Shown piece by piece: positions 9,233 through 19,055 of a stretch of DNA of 64,000 nt; positions within the stretch are counted from its first letter, which is position 1; the number at the start of each line of letters is the position of its first letter. This DNA is from Streptomyces jeddahensis (GTDB lineage Bacteria; Actinomycetota; Actinomycetes; Streptomycetales; Streptomycetaceae): assembly GCF_001642995.1 (NCBI RefSeq), contig NZ_LOHS01000021.1, positions 16,804 through 80,803 on the forward strand. The letters run 5' to 3'. Made by a program: the position numbers and the translations under genes. Under the pieces are notes generated by a model that was given only the letters and a program-made list of their open reading frames with translations, had not been told where the DNA came from and did not search any database.

Positions 9233-10276
9233 ATGCCCCTGCCCCGGACACCGCTGGCACTGCTGCTGGCCGCGGCCCTCCTCTGCCTGTCCACGGGCAG
9301 CGCCCCGGCCTCCGCGACAGCACCGGCGGACGCCGCACTTCCGTTGCTCGTCACCCGCGGCAAGGCCCCCGCGGCCGCTCTGCTGGCCCGAGAGGAAAAA
9401 GGCTCGCGCTTCGCCCGTACGGGTCCCGGCATACGGCGCGCCGACCACTTCCGCGCGGGCAGCATCACCAAGACGTTCATCGCGACGGTCGTATTGCAAC
9501 TCGCCGCCGAACACCGGCTGTCCCTGTCCGACACCGTGGACCGCCATCTCCCCGGTCTGATACGGGGCCACGGCAACAACGGCCGGATGCTGACCCTCCG
9601 GGCGCTGCTCACGCACACCAGCGGTCTCCACGACTTCACAGCCGACACCCAGGGCACCATCCCCCTCTCTCCCCTGCAGGCGGTCCGCACCGCGCTCGCG
9701 CACCCCCCGTCCACGCGGGGCGGCTACGCGTACTCGAACACCAATTACGTGGTGCTCGGCATGGTCATCGAGCAGGTCACCGGCCGTTCCTATGCCGCCG
9801 AGGCCAAGCGCCGCATCATCACCCCCCTTCATCTGACGGGCACCTCCTTCCCGGGCGCCCACACCTCACTGCCCTCGCCGCACGGCCGCTCGTACACCGC
9901 CGCCGGCACGGACGTCACCGCCCTCGACCCCCGGGTCGCCGGAGCGGCCGGCGAACTCGTCTCCACCCTCGCCGATCTGGGCCGCTTCTACGCCGCCCTC
10001 CTCGGCGGAAGGCTGCTCCCGCCCGCCGAACTGCGCGAGATGCTCAACACCCGTGCCACGCACGGCCGCTACGGAATGGGCCTGTATCCCGTACGGCTGC
10101 CGTGCGGCACCACGGTGTGGGGCCACAACGGACGCATAGCCGGCAGCTATGTGCGCACCGCGGCCACGCGCGACGGCCGACGCGTGCTCATACTCCGGGT
10201 CAACACGGACGGCATAGCCGACCCGAAGCTCGAACCCGCCCTGCTGGCTGCCGAATTCTGCCCCCGGGCGCCCTGA
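9233..10276 (+). CDS. Secreted serine hydrolase (beta-lactamase / DD-peptidase family)
   Basis: A 347-residue exported protein of the class C beta-lactamase / D-Ala-D-Ala carboxypeptidase superfamily (Pfam Beta-lactamase). A Sec signal peptide covers residues 1 to about 28 and ends at an ASA-type site. The active-site motifs are present: SITK (Ser77, Lys80), YSN in the segment GYAYSNTNY, and a C-terminal HNG in place of KTG. It could trim peptidoglycan stem peptides or hydrolyse esters or small peptides; the family is broad and the substrate cannot be read from sequence. GGAGG six bases before the ATG supports the start. It is transcribed divergently from the kinase cluster and converges on glpD. 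Confidence 0.87.
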   Translation: MPLPRTPLALLLAAALLCLSTGSAPASATAPADAALPLLVTRGKAPAAALLAREEKGSRFARTGPGIRRADHFRAGSITKTFIATVVLQLAAEHRLSLSDTVDRHLPGLIRGHGNNGRMLTLRALLTHTSGLHDFTADTQGTIPLSPLQAVRTALAHPPSTRGGYAYSNTNYVVLGMVIEQVTGRSYAAEAKRRIITPLHLTGTSFPGAHTSLPSPHGRSYTAAGTDVTALDPRVAGAAGELVSTLADLGRFYAALLGGRLLPPAELREMLNTRATHGRYGMGLYPVRLPCGTTVWGHNGRIAGSYVRTAATRDGRRVLILRVNTDGIADPKLEPALLAAEFCPRAP

Positions 10277-10301
10277 GAGCGGACTCCGCAGGCTGCCCCC
10301 G

Positions 10302-12008
10302 CTACAGAGGCACGATGTCCGGCGCCCCCAGTCGCGCCGCGTCCGCCGTCAGGTCGTCCGGCTGACGCTGGGACTCCCGCTCGGCCTCGACCCGCTTGTG
10401 ATAGTGCTCCACCTCGCGCTCGATCTGGTCGTCGTCCCAGCCCAGCACCGGAGCCATCAACTCGGCGGCCTCCCGGGCGCTGCGCGTGCCCCGGTCGAAG
10501 GTCTCTATGGATATCCGGGTGCGCCGCGTGAGGACGTCGTCGAGGTGCCGCGCGCCCTCGTGCGAGGCGGCGTAGACGATCTCGGCCCGCAGATAGTCGT
10601 CCGCCGCCTGGAGCGGCTCGCCCAGTGACGGGTCCGCTGCGATGAGGTCGAGGAGCTCCTCGGTGAGCGCGCCGTAGCGGTTCAACAGGTGCTCGACGCG
10701 GGCCACATGGATGCCGGTGCGCGCCGCTATCCGTGCCCGCGCGTTCCACAGCGCCCGGTATCCCTCGGCTCCGACGAGCGGGATCTCCTCCGTGACGCAG
10801 TCCGCGACGCGCTGGTCGAGGCCGTGCACCGCCTCGTCCACCGCGTCCTTGGCCATCACCCGGTACGTCGTGTACTTGCCGCCCGCCACGACGACGAGGC
10901 CGGGCGCCGGATGTGCCACCGTGTGCTCGCGGCTGAGCTTGCTCGTCGCCTCCGACTCCCCGGCGAGCAGAGGCCGCAGGCCCGCGTACACCCCCTGGAC
11001 GTCATCCCTTGAAAGCGGGACCGCAAGCACCGAGTTGACGTGCTCCAGCAGATAGTCGATGTCGGCGCTCGACGCCGCCGGATGCGCCTTGTCCAGGTCC
11101 CAGTCCGTGTCCGTCGTGCCGATGATCCAGTGCCGACCCCACGGGATCACGAACAGCACGGACTTCTCGGTCCGCAGGATCAGGCCCGTCGTGGAGTGGA
11201 TGCGGTCCTTGGGCACGACGAGGTGGATGCCCTTGGACGCCCGGACGTGGAACTGCCCTCTCTCGCCCACCATCGCCTGGGTGTCGTCCGTCCACACACC
11301 GGTGGCGTTGACCACCTGCCGGGCGCGGACCTCGTACTCCCCGCCGGCCTCCACGTCCTGCACCCGGGCGCCGACGACGCGCTCGCCCTCGCGCAGGAAG
11401 CCGGTCACCCGAGCGCGGTTGGCGACCTTCGCGCCGTACGCCGCGGCCGTGCGGACCAGGGTCGCCACATAGCGGGCGTCGTCCATCTGCGCGTCGTAGT
11501 ACTGGAGGGCTCCCACCAGCGCCTCCTTCTTGAGGCACGGCGCGACCCGCAACGCATGACGCCTGCTCAGGTGACGGTGCATCGGCAGCCCTCGCCCGTG
11601 CCCGCGCGCCATCGACATGGTGTCGTACATCGCGACGCCCGTTCCGGCGTAGAGCCGCTCCCAGCCCCTGTGCTGGAGCGGATAGAGGAACGGCACCGGC
11701 TTCACCAGATGGGGTGCGAGCCGCTCCAGGAGCAGTCCGCGCTCCTTCAGCGCCTCTCGCACCAGGGCGAAGTCGAGCATCTCCAGATAGCGCAGCCCGC
11801 CGTGGATCAGTTTGCTCGACCGGCTCGAGGTGCCGGACGCCCAGTCCCTCGCCTCGACCAGGCCGGTCGACAGGCCGCGCGTCGCGGCGTCGAGTGCGGT
11901 GCCCGCACCGACCACGCCGGCACCCACGACCAGGACGTCCAGCTCGCGCTCGGCCATGCCCGCGAGTGACTCCGCGCGCTCCGCCGGCCCCAGTGTCGCT
12001 GTCCTCAC
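10302..12008 (-). CDS. glpD: Aerobic glycerol-3-phosphate dehydrogenase (FAD)
   Basis: Oxidises sn-glycerol 3-phosphate to dihydroxyacetone phosphate at the membrane and passes electrons to quinone. The 568-residue protein opens with the FAD dinucleotide-binding motif GAGVVGAG, then the DAO-fold segment with SSRSSKLIHGGLRYLE, and ends with the typical GlpD C-terminal helical domain. The length is normal. I chose the GTG at 12008 because GGGAGG lies seven bases upstream; an in-frame codon at 12044 would add 12 basic residues without a ribosome site. It is separate from glpF/glpK, which are not in this window. Its upstream region carries two perfect DnaA-box-like sites. Confidence 0.95.
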   Translation of the reverse strand: MRTATLGPAERAESLAGMAERELDVLVVGAGVVGAGTALDAATRGLSTGLVEARDWASGTSSRSSKLIHGGLRYLEMLDFALVREALKERGLLLERLAPHLVKPVPFLYPLQHRGWERLYAGTGVAMYDTMSMARGHGRGLPMHRHLSRRHALRVAPCLKKEALVGALQYYDAQMDDARYVATLVRTAAAYGAKVANRARVTGFLREGERVVGARVQDVEAGGEYEVRARQVVNATGVWTDDTQAMVGERGQFHVRASKGIHLVVPKDRIHSTTGLILRTEKSVLFVIPWGRHWIIGTTDTDWDLDKAHPAASSADIDYLLEHVNSVLAVPLSRDDVQGVYAGLRPLLAGESEATSKLSREHTVAHPAPGLVVVAGGKYTTYRVMAKDAVDEAVHGLDQRVADCVTEEIPLVGAEGYRALWNARARIAARTGIHVARVEHLLNRYGALTEELLDLIAADPSLGEPLQAADDYLRAEIVYAASHEGARHLDDVLTRRTRISIETFDRGTRSAREAAELMAPVLGWDDDQIEREVEHYHKRVEAERESQRQPDDLTADAARLGAPDIVPL

Positions 12009-12128
12009 TGCCGCCTCCCGTTTCCGTCGCGCTCGCTGCCGCACCCTTCGGGTGTGCCCAGGCCCGCATCCCCCATGCCCAAATTCTGACCGCGCCGCCT
12101 GACTTCAGCCACCGCCCATTCCTCAGCC

Positions 12129-12137
12129 TGTGGACAA
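12129..12137 (-). promoter_or_regulatory. DnaA-box-like 9-mer
   Basis: TTGTCCACA read on the minus strand, identical to the preferred Streptomyces DnaA box. It lies in the divergent glpD/dehydrogenase spacer and faces a second copy 77 bp away. Whether DnaA binds there is unknown. Confidence 0.5.
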
Positions 12138-12213
12138 CACTCGGCGATCATCGGGCCAGCAATCCCGCATAACGGTCATATTTACTCCTAGTCTGACATT
12201 GCGCTGGTCCACC

Positions 12214-12222
12214 TTGTCCACA
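12214..12222 (+). promoter_or_regulatory. DnaA-box-like 9-mer
   Basis: TTGTCCACA on the plus strand, the inverted partner of the copy at 12129-12137. It ends 50 bp before the start codon of the dehydrogenase homologue. Confidence 0.5.
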
Positions 12223-12272
12223 GGGCTTGCGCGATCCGCCCGCTTCGGTTATCGGGAAGGACGGCCCACGCC

Positions 12273-13583
12273 ATGCCCGCAGATCTCGCCGTCATCGGAC
12301 TCGGCCACATCGGCCTGCCCCTCGCCCAGGCCGCCGTCGCCGCCGGCATCGCCACGCTCGGTTACGACCCGGGCCTCGCCACCGGATCCGGCCCCGCCGC
12401 CGACCGCCCCACCGCCCGGCTCCCGGCCGACGCCACCGACACCGGCCCCCTGCTCGACACGGGAGCCCTCGTCGACACCGGTGCCCTCACCGCCCCCGAA
12501 CTGCGCCGGATGCTCGCCTGCGGCTTCCGGCCCACCACCGACCCCACCGAGCTCGGCCGGGTCCGCACAGCGGTCATCTGCACACCGGTCCCGCAGGGCC
12601 CGGACGGCGAACTCGACCTCGGCCCGCTCACCGGCGCCGCCCGCGTCCTGGCCGCCCGGCTGCGCCCGCACACCACCGTCATCCTGGAATCCCCCGTCCC
12701 GCCGGGCACCACCGAGGGCGCCCTGCGCACCCTCCTCGAAGAGGGCTCCGGCCTCCGCGCGGGCCGCGACTTCCACCTCGCGTACTCCCCGAACCGCACC
12801 GAACCGGGCAACCGCACCCACGGCCACGCCAACACCCCCAAGGTCATCGGCGGCCTCACCTCCGCCTGCACCGAATCGGCCGCGGCCTTCTACGGCCGCC
12901 TCACCGACAAGGTGGTACGCGCGCGTGGCCTGCGCGAAGCCGAGACGGTTCAGCTCCTCGAGACCAACTACCGGCACGTCAACATCGCCCTGGTCAACGA
13001 AATGGCCGTCCTCTGCCACGACTTGGGCGTCGATCTGTGGGACGTCATCCGCTGCGCGGAGACCAAGCCGTTCGGTTTCCAGGCCTTCCGCCCCGGGCCC
13101 GGAGTCGGCGGCCACAGCGTGCCGCAGGACCTGTCGGGCCCTCCGCACACCGTCCGCCCACTGCGGATGGTCGAGCTCGCCCAGCAGGTCAACGGCCACA
13201 TGCCCCGGTACGTCATCCAGCGCGCCGCGGCCCTCCTCAACGAGCACGGCAAGTCCGTCCGCGGCGCCCGCATCCTGCTCCTCGGCGTCACGTACAAGCC
13301 GGACCTCGCCGACCAACACGGCTCGCCCGCCCGGGAGATCGCCACCCGCCTGCTGGAGCTCGGCGCCGCGGTCAGCTACCACGACCCGTACGTCCCCGCC
13401 TGGAGCGTCCTCGGCCGTCCCGTCCCCCGTGCCGACTCGCTCTACGAGGCGGCGGCGGACGCGGACCTGACGCTCCTCCTCCAGCCCCACCGCACGTACG
13501 ACCTGCAGGGGCTGGCCGTGAAGGCCCAGCTGCTGCTGGACACACGGGGGGCCACCCCGGCGGGGGCGGCCCATCGCCTCTGA
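12273..13583 (+). CDS. Nucleotide-sugar dehydrogenase homologue lacking catalytic residues
   Basis: A 436-residue member of the UDP-glucose/UDP-N-acetylmannosamine dehydrogenase family, full length, with the NAD-binding motif GLGHIGLPLA and all three domains. Normal enzymes use a Cys nucleophile in GGxCxPxD, a Lys in the KL..N segment and a Glu in SPE. Here these positions are Ser282 (GGHSVPQD), Gln227 (VQLLETN) and Asn174 (SPNR). Asp286 and the PGTT segment are kept. It is therefore probably not a normal four-electron dehydrogenase. It could be a pseudoenzyme or catalyse a different step. The ugd gene at 50334-51659 retains all three residues. The ATG is preceded by GGAAGGACGG. It stands alone between glpD and convergent guaB3. 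Confidence 0.8.
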   Translation: MPADLAVIGLGHIGLPLAQAAVAAGIATLGYDPGLATGSGPAADRPTARLPADATDTGPLLDTGALVDTGALTAPELRRMLACGFRPTTDPTELGRVRTAVICTPVPQGPDGELDLGPLTGAARVLAARLRPHTTVILESPVPPGTTEGALRTLLEEGSGLRAGRDFHLAYSPNRTEPGNRTHGHANTPKVIGGLTSACTESAAAFYGRLTDKVVRARGLREAETVQLLETNYRHVNIALVNEMAVLCHDLGVDLWDVIRCAETKPFGFQAFRPGPGVGGHSVPQDLSGPPHTVRPLRMVELAQQVNGHMPRYVIQRAAALLNEHGKSVRGARILLLGVTYKPDLADQHGSPAREIATRLLELGAAVSYHDPYVPAWSVLGRPVPRADSLYEAAADADLTLLLQPHRTYDLQGLAVKAQLLLDTRGATPAGAAHRL

Positions 13584-13629
13584 ACCCAGCCGGGTTCCCG
13601 ACGACCTTCAGGCACCCGCCGTCGTGGGG

Positions 13630-13703
13630 TTGTGCCCACCCTCCCCCAGTGCCTTAAGGGCCTGGGAGGTACCCCCATCGCCCTGCGGAACGCCTGCCCA
13701 CAA
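13630..13703 (-). repeat. Dispersed hairpin repeat, copy A
   Basis: A reverse-orientation copy of the element also found at 33500, 37233, 38861 and (short form) 63865. The ends are TGTGCCCACCCTCCCCCAG and GCGGAACGCCTGCCCACA. The inner hairpin differs from copies B-D (CCTTAAGGGCCTGGGAGGTACCCCC). It lies between convergent genes. Confidence 0.75.
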
Positions 13704-13728
13704 CGGTCCATGCCCACGACGAAACGCC

Positions 13729-13759
13729 GGGGGCGCCCCCCAACAAGGAGGGCGCCCCC
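13729..13759. terminator. Hairpin between convergent genes
   Basis: A 10-bp perfect stem, GGGGGCGCCC with GGGCGCCCCC and an 11-base loop, just past the 3' ends of the dehydrogenase homologue and guaB3. It probably ends transcription in both directions. There is no U tract, as is common in Streptomyces. Confidence 0.65.
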
Positions 13760-13790
13760 GAAACCAGCTCAGCCAGCGGCCAGCGTCACG

Positions 13791-14915
13791 TCACCGCTTG
13801 TGCTGCGAGTCCGCCACCGTCACCTCGACCCGCTGGAACTCCTTGAGCTCGCTGTAACCCGTCGTCGCCATTGCGCGGCGCAGGGCGCCGAAGAAGTTCA
13901 TCGAGCCGTCGGGCGTGTGCGACGGACCGGTGAGGACCTCCTCGATCGTGCCGACCGTTCCGAGGTCCACCTTCTTGCCGCGCGGCAGCTCCTCGTTGAC
14001 GGCCTCCATGCCCCAGTGGTGGCCCTTGCCGGGCGCGTCCGTGGCGCGCGCCAGCGGGGAGCCCATCATCACGGCGTCGGCGCCGCAGGCGATGGCCTTC
14101 GGCAGGTCGCCGGACCAGCCCACGCCGCCGTCCGCGATCACGTGGACATAGCGGCCGCCGGACTCGTCCATGTAGTCACGTCGGGCGGCGGCCACGTCGG
14201 CGACGGCGGTCGCCATCGGCACCTGGATGCCGAGCACGTTGCGCGTGGTGTGCGCGGCGCCGCCGCCGAAGCCGACCAGCACGCCCGCCGCACCCGTGCG
14301 CATGAGGTGCAGCGCAGCGGTGTACGTGGCGCAGCCGCCGACGATGACGGGCACGTCCAGCTCGTAGATGAACTGCTTCAGGTTGAGGGGCTCGGCGGCG
14401 CTCGACACGTGTTCGGCCGACACCGTCGTACCGCGGATCACGAAGATGTCGACACCCGCGTCCACCACGGCCTTGGAGAACTGGGCCGTACGCTGCGGCG
14501 ACAGCGCGGCCGCGGTGACCACGCCCGAGTCGCGTACCTCCTTGATCCGCTGGCCGATCAGTTCCTCCCTGATCGGGGCCGCGTAGATCTCCTGGAGGCG
14601 GCGGGTCGCGGTCTCCACCGGGAGCTCCGCGATCTCGTCGAGCAGCGGCTGCGGGTCTTCGTACCGCGTCCACAGACCCTCGAGGTTCAGCACGCCCAGG
14701 CCGCCGAGCTCGCCGATGCGGATGGCGGTGGCCGGCGACACGACCGAGTCCATGGGGGCGGCCAGGAAGGGCAGCTCGAAGCGGTAGGCGTCGATCTGCC
14801 AGGCGATCGAGACCTCCTTCGGGTCCCGCGTGCGGCGGCTCGGGACGACGGCGATGTCGTCGAACGCATACGCCCGGCGGCCGCGCTTGCCGCGCCCGAT
14901 CTCGATCTCAGTCAC
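13791..14915 (-). CDS. guaB3: GuaB3 family IMP dehydrogenase-related protein
   Basis: A 374-residue TIM-barrel protein of the IMPDH/GMP reductase superfamily, actinobacterial GuaB3 type, without CBS domains. It opens TEIEIGRGKRGRRAYAFDD and keeps the phosphate-binding glycine segments (VIADGGVGWSGDLPKA and MMGSPLARA). Although often annotated as IMP dehydrogenase, this branch differs from true GuaB and I recall work assigning GMP-reductase-like activity to it, so it likely balances guanine and adenine nucleotide pools. The start is a GTG at 14915. It lies 100 bp downstream of guaB on the same strand, separated by a hairpin terminator. Confidence 0.9.
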   Translation of the reverse strand: MTEIEIGRGKRGRRAYAFDDIAVVPSRRTRDPKEVSIAWQIDAYRFELPFLAAPMDSVVSPATAIRIGELGGLGVLNLEGLWTRYEDPQPLLDEIAELPVETATRRLQEIYAAPIREELIGQRIKEVRDSGVVTAAALSPQRTAQFSKAVVDAGVDIFVIRGTTVSAEHVSSAAEPLNLKQFIYELDVPVIVGGCATYTAALHLMRTGAAGVLVGFGGGAAHTTRNVLGIQVPMATAVADVAAARRDYMDESGGRYVHVIADGGVGWSGDLPKAIACGADAVMMGSPLARATDAPGKGHHWGMEAVNEELPRGKKVDLGTVGTIEEVLTGPSHTPDGSMNFFGALRRAMATTGYSELKEFQRVEVTVADSQHKR

Positions 14916-14973
14916 GTCTGTGGCCTTTCCCTCTGCGTTTCAGCGTCTTCCAGTATCCCCGACACACATGACG

Positions 14974-15004
14974 AGGGCGGCCCCGGAACCTCCGGGACCG
15001 CCCT
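14974..15004. terminator. Hairpin terminator after guaB
   Basis: A 14-bp stem with one G-T pair (AGGGCGGCCCCGGA with TCCGGGACCGCCCT) and a 3-base loop, 15 bp past the guaB stop codon. It should separate guaB from guaB3 transcripts. Confidence 0.7.
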
Positions 15005-15018
15005 GCACGCGCGCGTGC

Positions 15019-16569
<1,551 letters not shown>

Positions 16570-16702
16570 CTAACGGGAACCGGAGGCGTCTCATTCCACG
16601 AACAAGATCGTCGAGCAGCTTTGTACGTTCGTACGTGACGGCGGCCCTGCAGGCTTCGACCCGGCCGGCGCCCCGGGCCCACCTCAGGGCCCCCAGCCGT
16701 GC

Positions 16703-17368
16703 CTACTGCTCAGCCAACGCCCGCAACCGGCTCAGCGCCCGATGCTGCGCCACCCGCACCGCCCCTGGCGACATCCCCAGCATCTGGCCCGTCTCCTCGG
16801 CCGTGAGGCCGACGGCGATCCGCAGGAGCAGCAGCTCGCGCTGGTTCTCCGGCAGGTTCGCGAGGAGCTTCTTCGCCCACTCGGCATCGCTGCTCAGCAG
16901 GGCCCGCTCCTCCGGGCCGAGCGAGTCGTCGGGCCGCTCGGGCATCTCGTCCGACGGGACGGCCGTGGAGCCCGGGTGGCGCATGGCGGCGCGCTGCAGG
17001 TCGGCGACCTTGTGCGCGGCGATGGCGAAGACGAAGGCCTCGAAGGGGCGCCCCGTGTCCTTGTAGCGCGGCAGGGCAAGCAGCACCGCCACGCACACCT
17101 CCTGCGCCAGGTCCTCCACGAAGTGGCGGGCATCACCCGGCAGCCGGGACAGCCGCGTACGGCAGTAGCGAAGGGCGAGGGGGTGGACGTGGGCGAGCAG
17201 GTCATGTGTGGCCTGCTCATCGCCCTCGACGGCACGATGGACGAGCGCACCGATCACCGTCGTCCCGTCCTCGTGCATCGGTCCATGGTGCCTTGCGGCT
17301 GGCCGCTCCGTGCCACCGCGCTCGTAGTTGTGCACCGAAGCGTTATGAGTAGGTGCGCCGGAACTCAT
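16703..17368 (-). CDS. shbA: ECF-like sigma factor ShbA (SigD type)
   Basis: A 221-residue sigma-70 family protein with region 2 (from [19 protein letters not shown] through VADLQR) and region 4 ([26 protein letters not shown] with a C-terminal helix-turn-helix) and no extra domains. Its position between guaB and bldM matches ShbA of Streptomyces, which drives transcription of hrdB, the principal sigma gene; the orthologous position in mycobacteria holds sigD. I chose the ATG at 17368 because GGGGAGGG lies about 8 bases upstream, overlapping GGAG. A GTG at 17419 would add 17 residues and an internal ATG at 17278 is also possible. No anti-sigma gene is adjacent. Confidence 0.87.
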   Translation of the reverse strand: MSSGAPTHNASVHNYERGGTERPAARHHGPMHEDGTTVIGALVHRAVEGDEQATHDLLAHVHPLALRYCRTRLSRLPGDARHFVEDLAQEVCVAVLLALPRYKDTGRPFEAFVFAIAAHKVADLQRAAMRHPGSTAVPSDEMPERPDDSLGPEERALLSSDAEWAKKLLANLPENQRELLLLRIAVGLTAEETGQMLGMSPGAVRVAQHRALSRLRALAEQ

Positions 17369-17568
17369 CTCCTGCGCCCTCCCCTTCCGCTCGACCGACT
17401 CGTCCCCGAGGAACTCCACACCTCAAGGATGCGGCATCGGCCGCGAAGCGACACAAGGCGATGCCGCGGCGGGGACACCAAGCGCTGTCGTGGCGGGCGG
17501 AAGCGGGCATCCGCCGCCCCGCCCACCGTACGGCGGGCGGGGATCGTCGTACCCCCGCGGCGGCACAC

Positions 17569-18180
17569 CTAACGGACCAGGCCCCAGCGGAAACCGAGCG
17601 CCACCGCGTGCGCACGGTCCGAGGCGCCGAGCTTCTTGAACAGCCGCCGGGCGTGCGTCTTGACGGTGTCCTCGGACAGGAAGAGCTCCCGGCCGATCTC
17701 GGCGTTCGACCGGCCGTGACTCATGCCCTCGAGCACCTGGATCTCACGTGCGGTGAGCGTCGGTGCCGCACCCATCTCGGCGGAGCGCAGCCTGCGCGGG
17801 GCGAGGCGCCAGGTCGGGTCGGCGAGCGCCTGCGTCACGGTGGCACGCAGTTCGGCCCGGGAGGCGTCCTTGTGCAGATAGCCCCGAGCACCTGCGGCGA
17901 CGGCGAGCGCGACGCCGTCCAGGTCCTCGGCGACGGTGAGCATGATGATCCGGGCCCCCGGATCTGCGGAAAGCAGACGACGGACCGTCTCCACGCCCCC
18001 CAGACCGGGCATGCGTACGTCCATCAGAATCAGGTCCGAGCGGTCGGCCCCCCAGCGGCGGAGGACTTCCTCGCCGTTGGCCGCTGTCGTCACACGCTCG
18101 ACGCCGGGCACGGTCGCGACCGCGCGGCGAAGCGCCTCTCGGGCAAGCGGGGAGTCGTCGCAGACGAGGACGGATGTCAT
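17569..18180 (-). CDS. bldM: Developmental response regulator BldM
   Basis: A 203-residue two-domain regulator. The receiver domain (about 1-120) has the acidic pair Asp8-Asp9 and the phospho-site position Asp54 in LILMDVRMPG. The C-terminal LuxR-type helix-turn-helix contains LTAREIQVLEGMSHGRSNAEIGREL and ends FRWGLVR. The length and Asp54 match BldM of Streptomyces, which controls aerial hyphae and sporulation genes as a homodimer or as a heterodimer with WhiI and is thought to act without a cognate kinase. No kinase gene is adjacent here. The upstream 389-bp region carries a promoter of sigma-BldN type. The ATG at 18180 is the natural start; upstream in-frame codons would lengthen the receiver unusually. 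Confidence 0.95.
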   Translation of the reverse strand: MTSVLVCDDSPLAREALRRAVATVPGVERVTTAANGEEVLRRWGADRSDLILMDVRMPGLGGVETVRRLLSADPGARIIMLTVAEDLDGVALAVAAGARGYLHKDASRAELRATVTQALADPTWRLAPRRLRSAEMGAAPTLTAREIQVLEGMSHGRSNAEIGRELFLSEDTVKTHARRLFKKLGASDRAHAVALGFRWGLVR

Positions 18181-18313
18181 GGCCGCCCTCCGCAACTGAT
18201 GCGCGTCACCTTGAACCTCCAGGCTGGTACGGATCGTCACCTGTGCGGTCGACGCTCGACAGCCGACAGGCGGTCTGCCCGAGCGCTTGTTCCTTCAACC
18301 GCTTCCGCCAGAC

Positions 18314-18341
18314 TCAACGACGGTCACTCGAAAGAGTTACG
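18314..18341 (-). promoter_or_regulatory. Sigma-BldN-type promoter of bldM
   Basis: On the minus strand this reads CGTAAC, 16 bases, CGTTGA, which equals the consensus reported for sigma-BldN promoters. The -10 hexamer is at 18314-18319 and the -35 at 18336-18341, placing it about 135 bp upstream of the bldM start. The rest of the 389-bp bldM-whiD spacer (18181-18569) has an AT-rich stretch at 18440-18530, probably holding whiD promoter elements. I cannot assign these further. Confidence 0.8.
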
Positions 18342-18569
18342 GGTCGGTCAGCCACCTTCGGCACTCTACGTGAGGGTACGGACACAGCGCAGGTCGCGCG
18401 GCTACCGCTCGCAGTTCTGACGCCCCCTATGCCCCATTCAGGCGCCTTTTCTTTCCATTTCTCGGTGTCTGCGACTAGATTCGCAAAGAGTCATATTTTC
18501 ATCTCCTTAGACAGTAGATGTACGGTCGTGGGCACTGTCCGCGCCAGAACGGCTACAAGGGGACAAGCG

Positions 18570-18896
18570 ATGGCAGATTTCTCCCGCCTTCCCGGACCGA
18601 ACGCAGATCTGTGGGACTGGCAGCTGCTCGCGGCCTGCCGCGGAGTCGACAGTTCGCTCTTCTTCCACCCGGAGGGCGAGCGGGGAGCGGCGCGGAGTGC
18701 CCGCGAGAACTCGGCCAAAGAGGTCTGCATGCGATGCCCGGTGCGCGCAGAGTGCGCCGCCCACGCCCTGGCGGTGCGCGAGCCCTACGGCGTGTGGGGC
18801 GGGCTGACCGAGGACGAGCGCGAGGAGCTCATGGGCCGCGCGCGCAACCGGCTGGTGCCGGCTTCCACGACGGGGGGCGCCGGCGGCGAGCACTGA
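18570..18896 (+). CDS. whiD: WhiB-like iron-sulfur regulator WhiD
   Basis: A 108-residue Wbl protein. The four cluster-binding cysteines are Cys23, Cys53, Cys56 and Cys62 (C-x29-CxxC-x5-C), expected to hold an oxygen- and NO-sensitive [4Fe-4S] cluster. The GVWGG turn (in PYGVWGGLTEDER) and a basic C-terminal segment (GRARNRL) for DNA contact follow. Wbl proteins usually act by binding region 4 of the principal sigma factor. WhiD is needed for late spore maturation in S. coelicolor, and its pairing with divergent bldM is characteristic. The site AAGGGG lies before the ATG. A hairpin follows about 35 bp past the stop. Confidence 0.95.
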   Translation: MADFSRLPGPNADLWDWQLLAACRGVDSSLFFHPEGERGAARSARENSAKEVCMRCPVRAECAAHALAVREPYGVWGGLTEDEREELMGRARNRLVPASTTGGAGGEH

Positions 18897-18929
18897 CGCG
18901 AAGCGCAGCGACTTATCGAAGGATCGTTT

Positions 18930-18950
18930 TTGCAGGAGGGGCTCCTGCAA
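18930..18950. terminator. Hairpin downstream of whiD
   Basis: A 9-bp perfect stem, TTGCAGGAG with CTCCTGCAA and a 3-base loop, between convergent whiD and the LysR gene. The T run precedes the stem on the plus strand, so it is not a classic intrinsic terminator for whiD. Confidence 0.45.
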
Positions 18951-19055
18951 GGGGCACGCGCATGCGTGCCTGTTCTGTTTCCGGTGCCGGCTTCCCCGAG
19001 CCCTCATCCGGCTCCCCAGGGCCTTGTCCGGCTTCGCAGGCAGCCGCCCTCGCGC

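Noticed and set aside
12129..12222. The DnaA-box pair as the chromosome origin
   Set aside because: Streptomyces oriC has many boxes beside dnaA, dnaN and gyrB; only two boxes and none of those genes are present.
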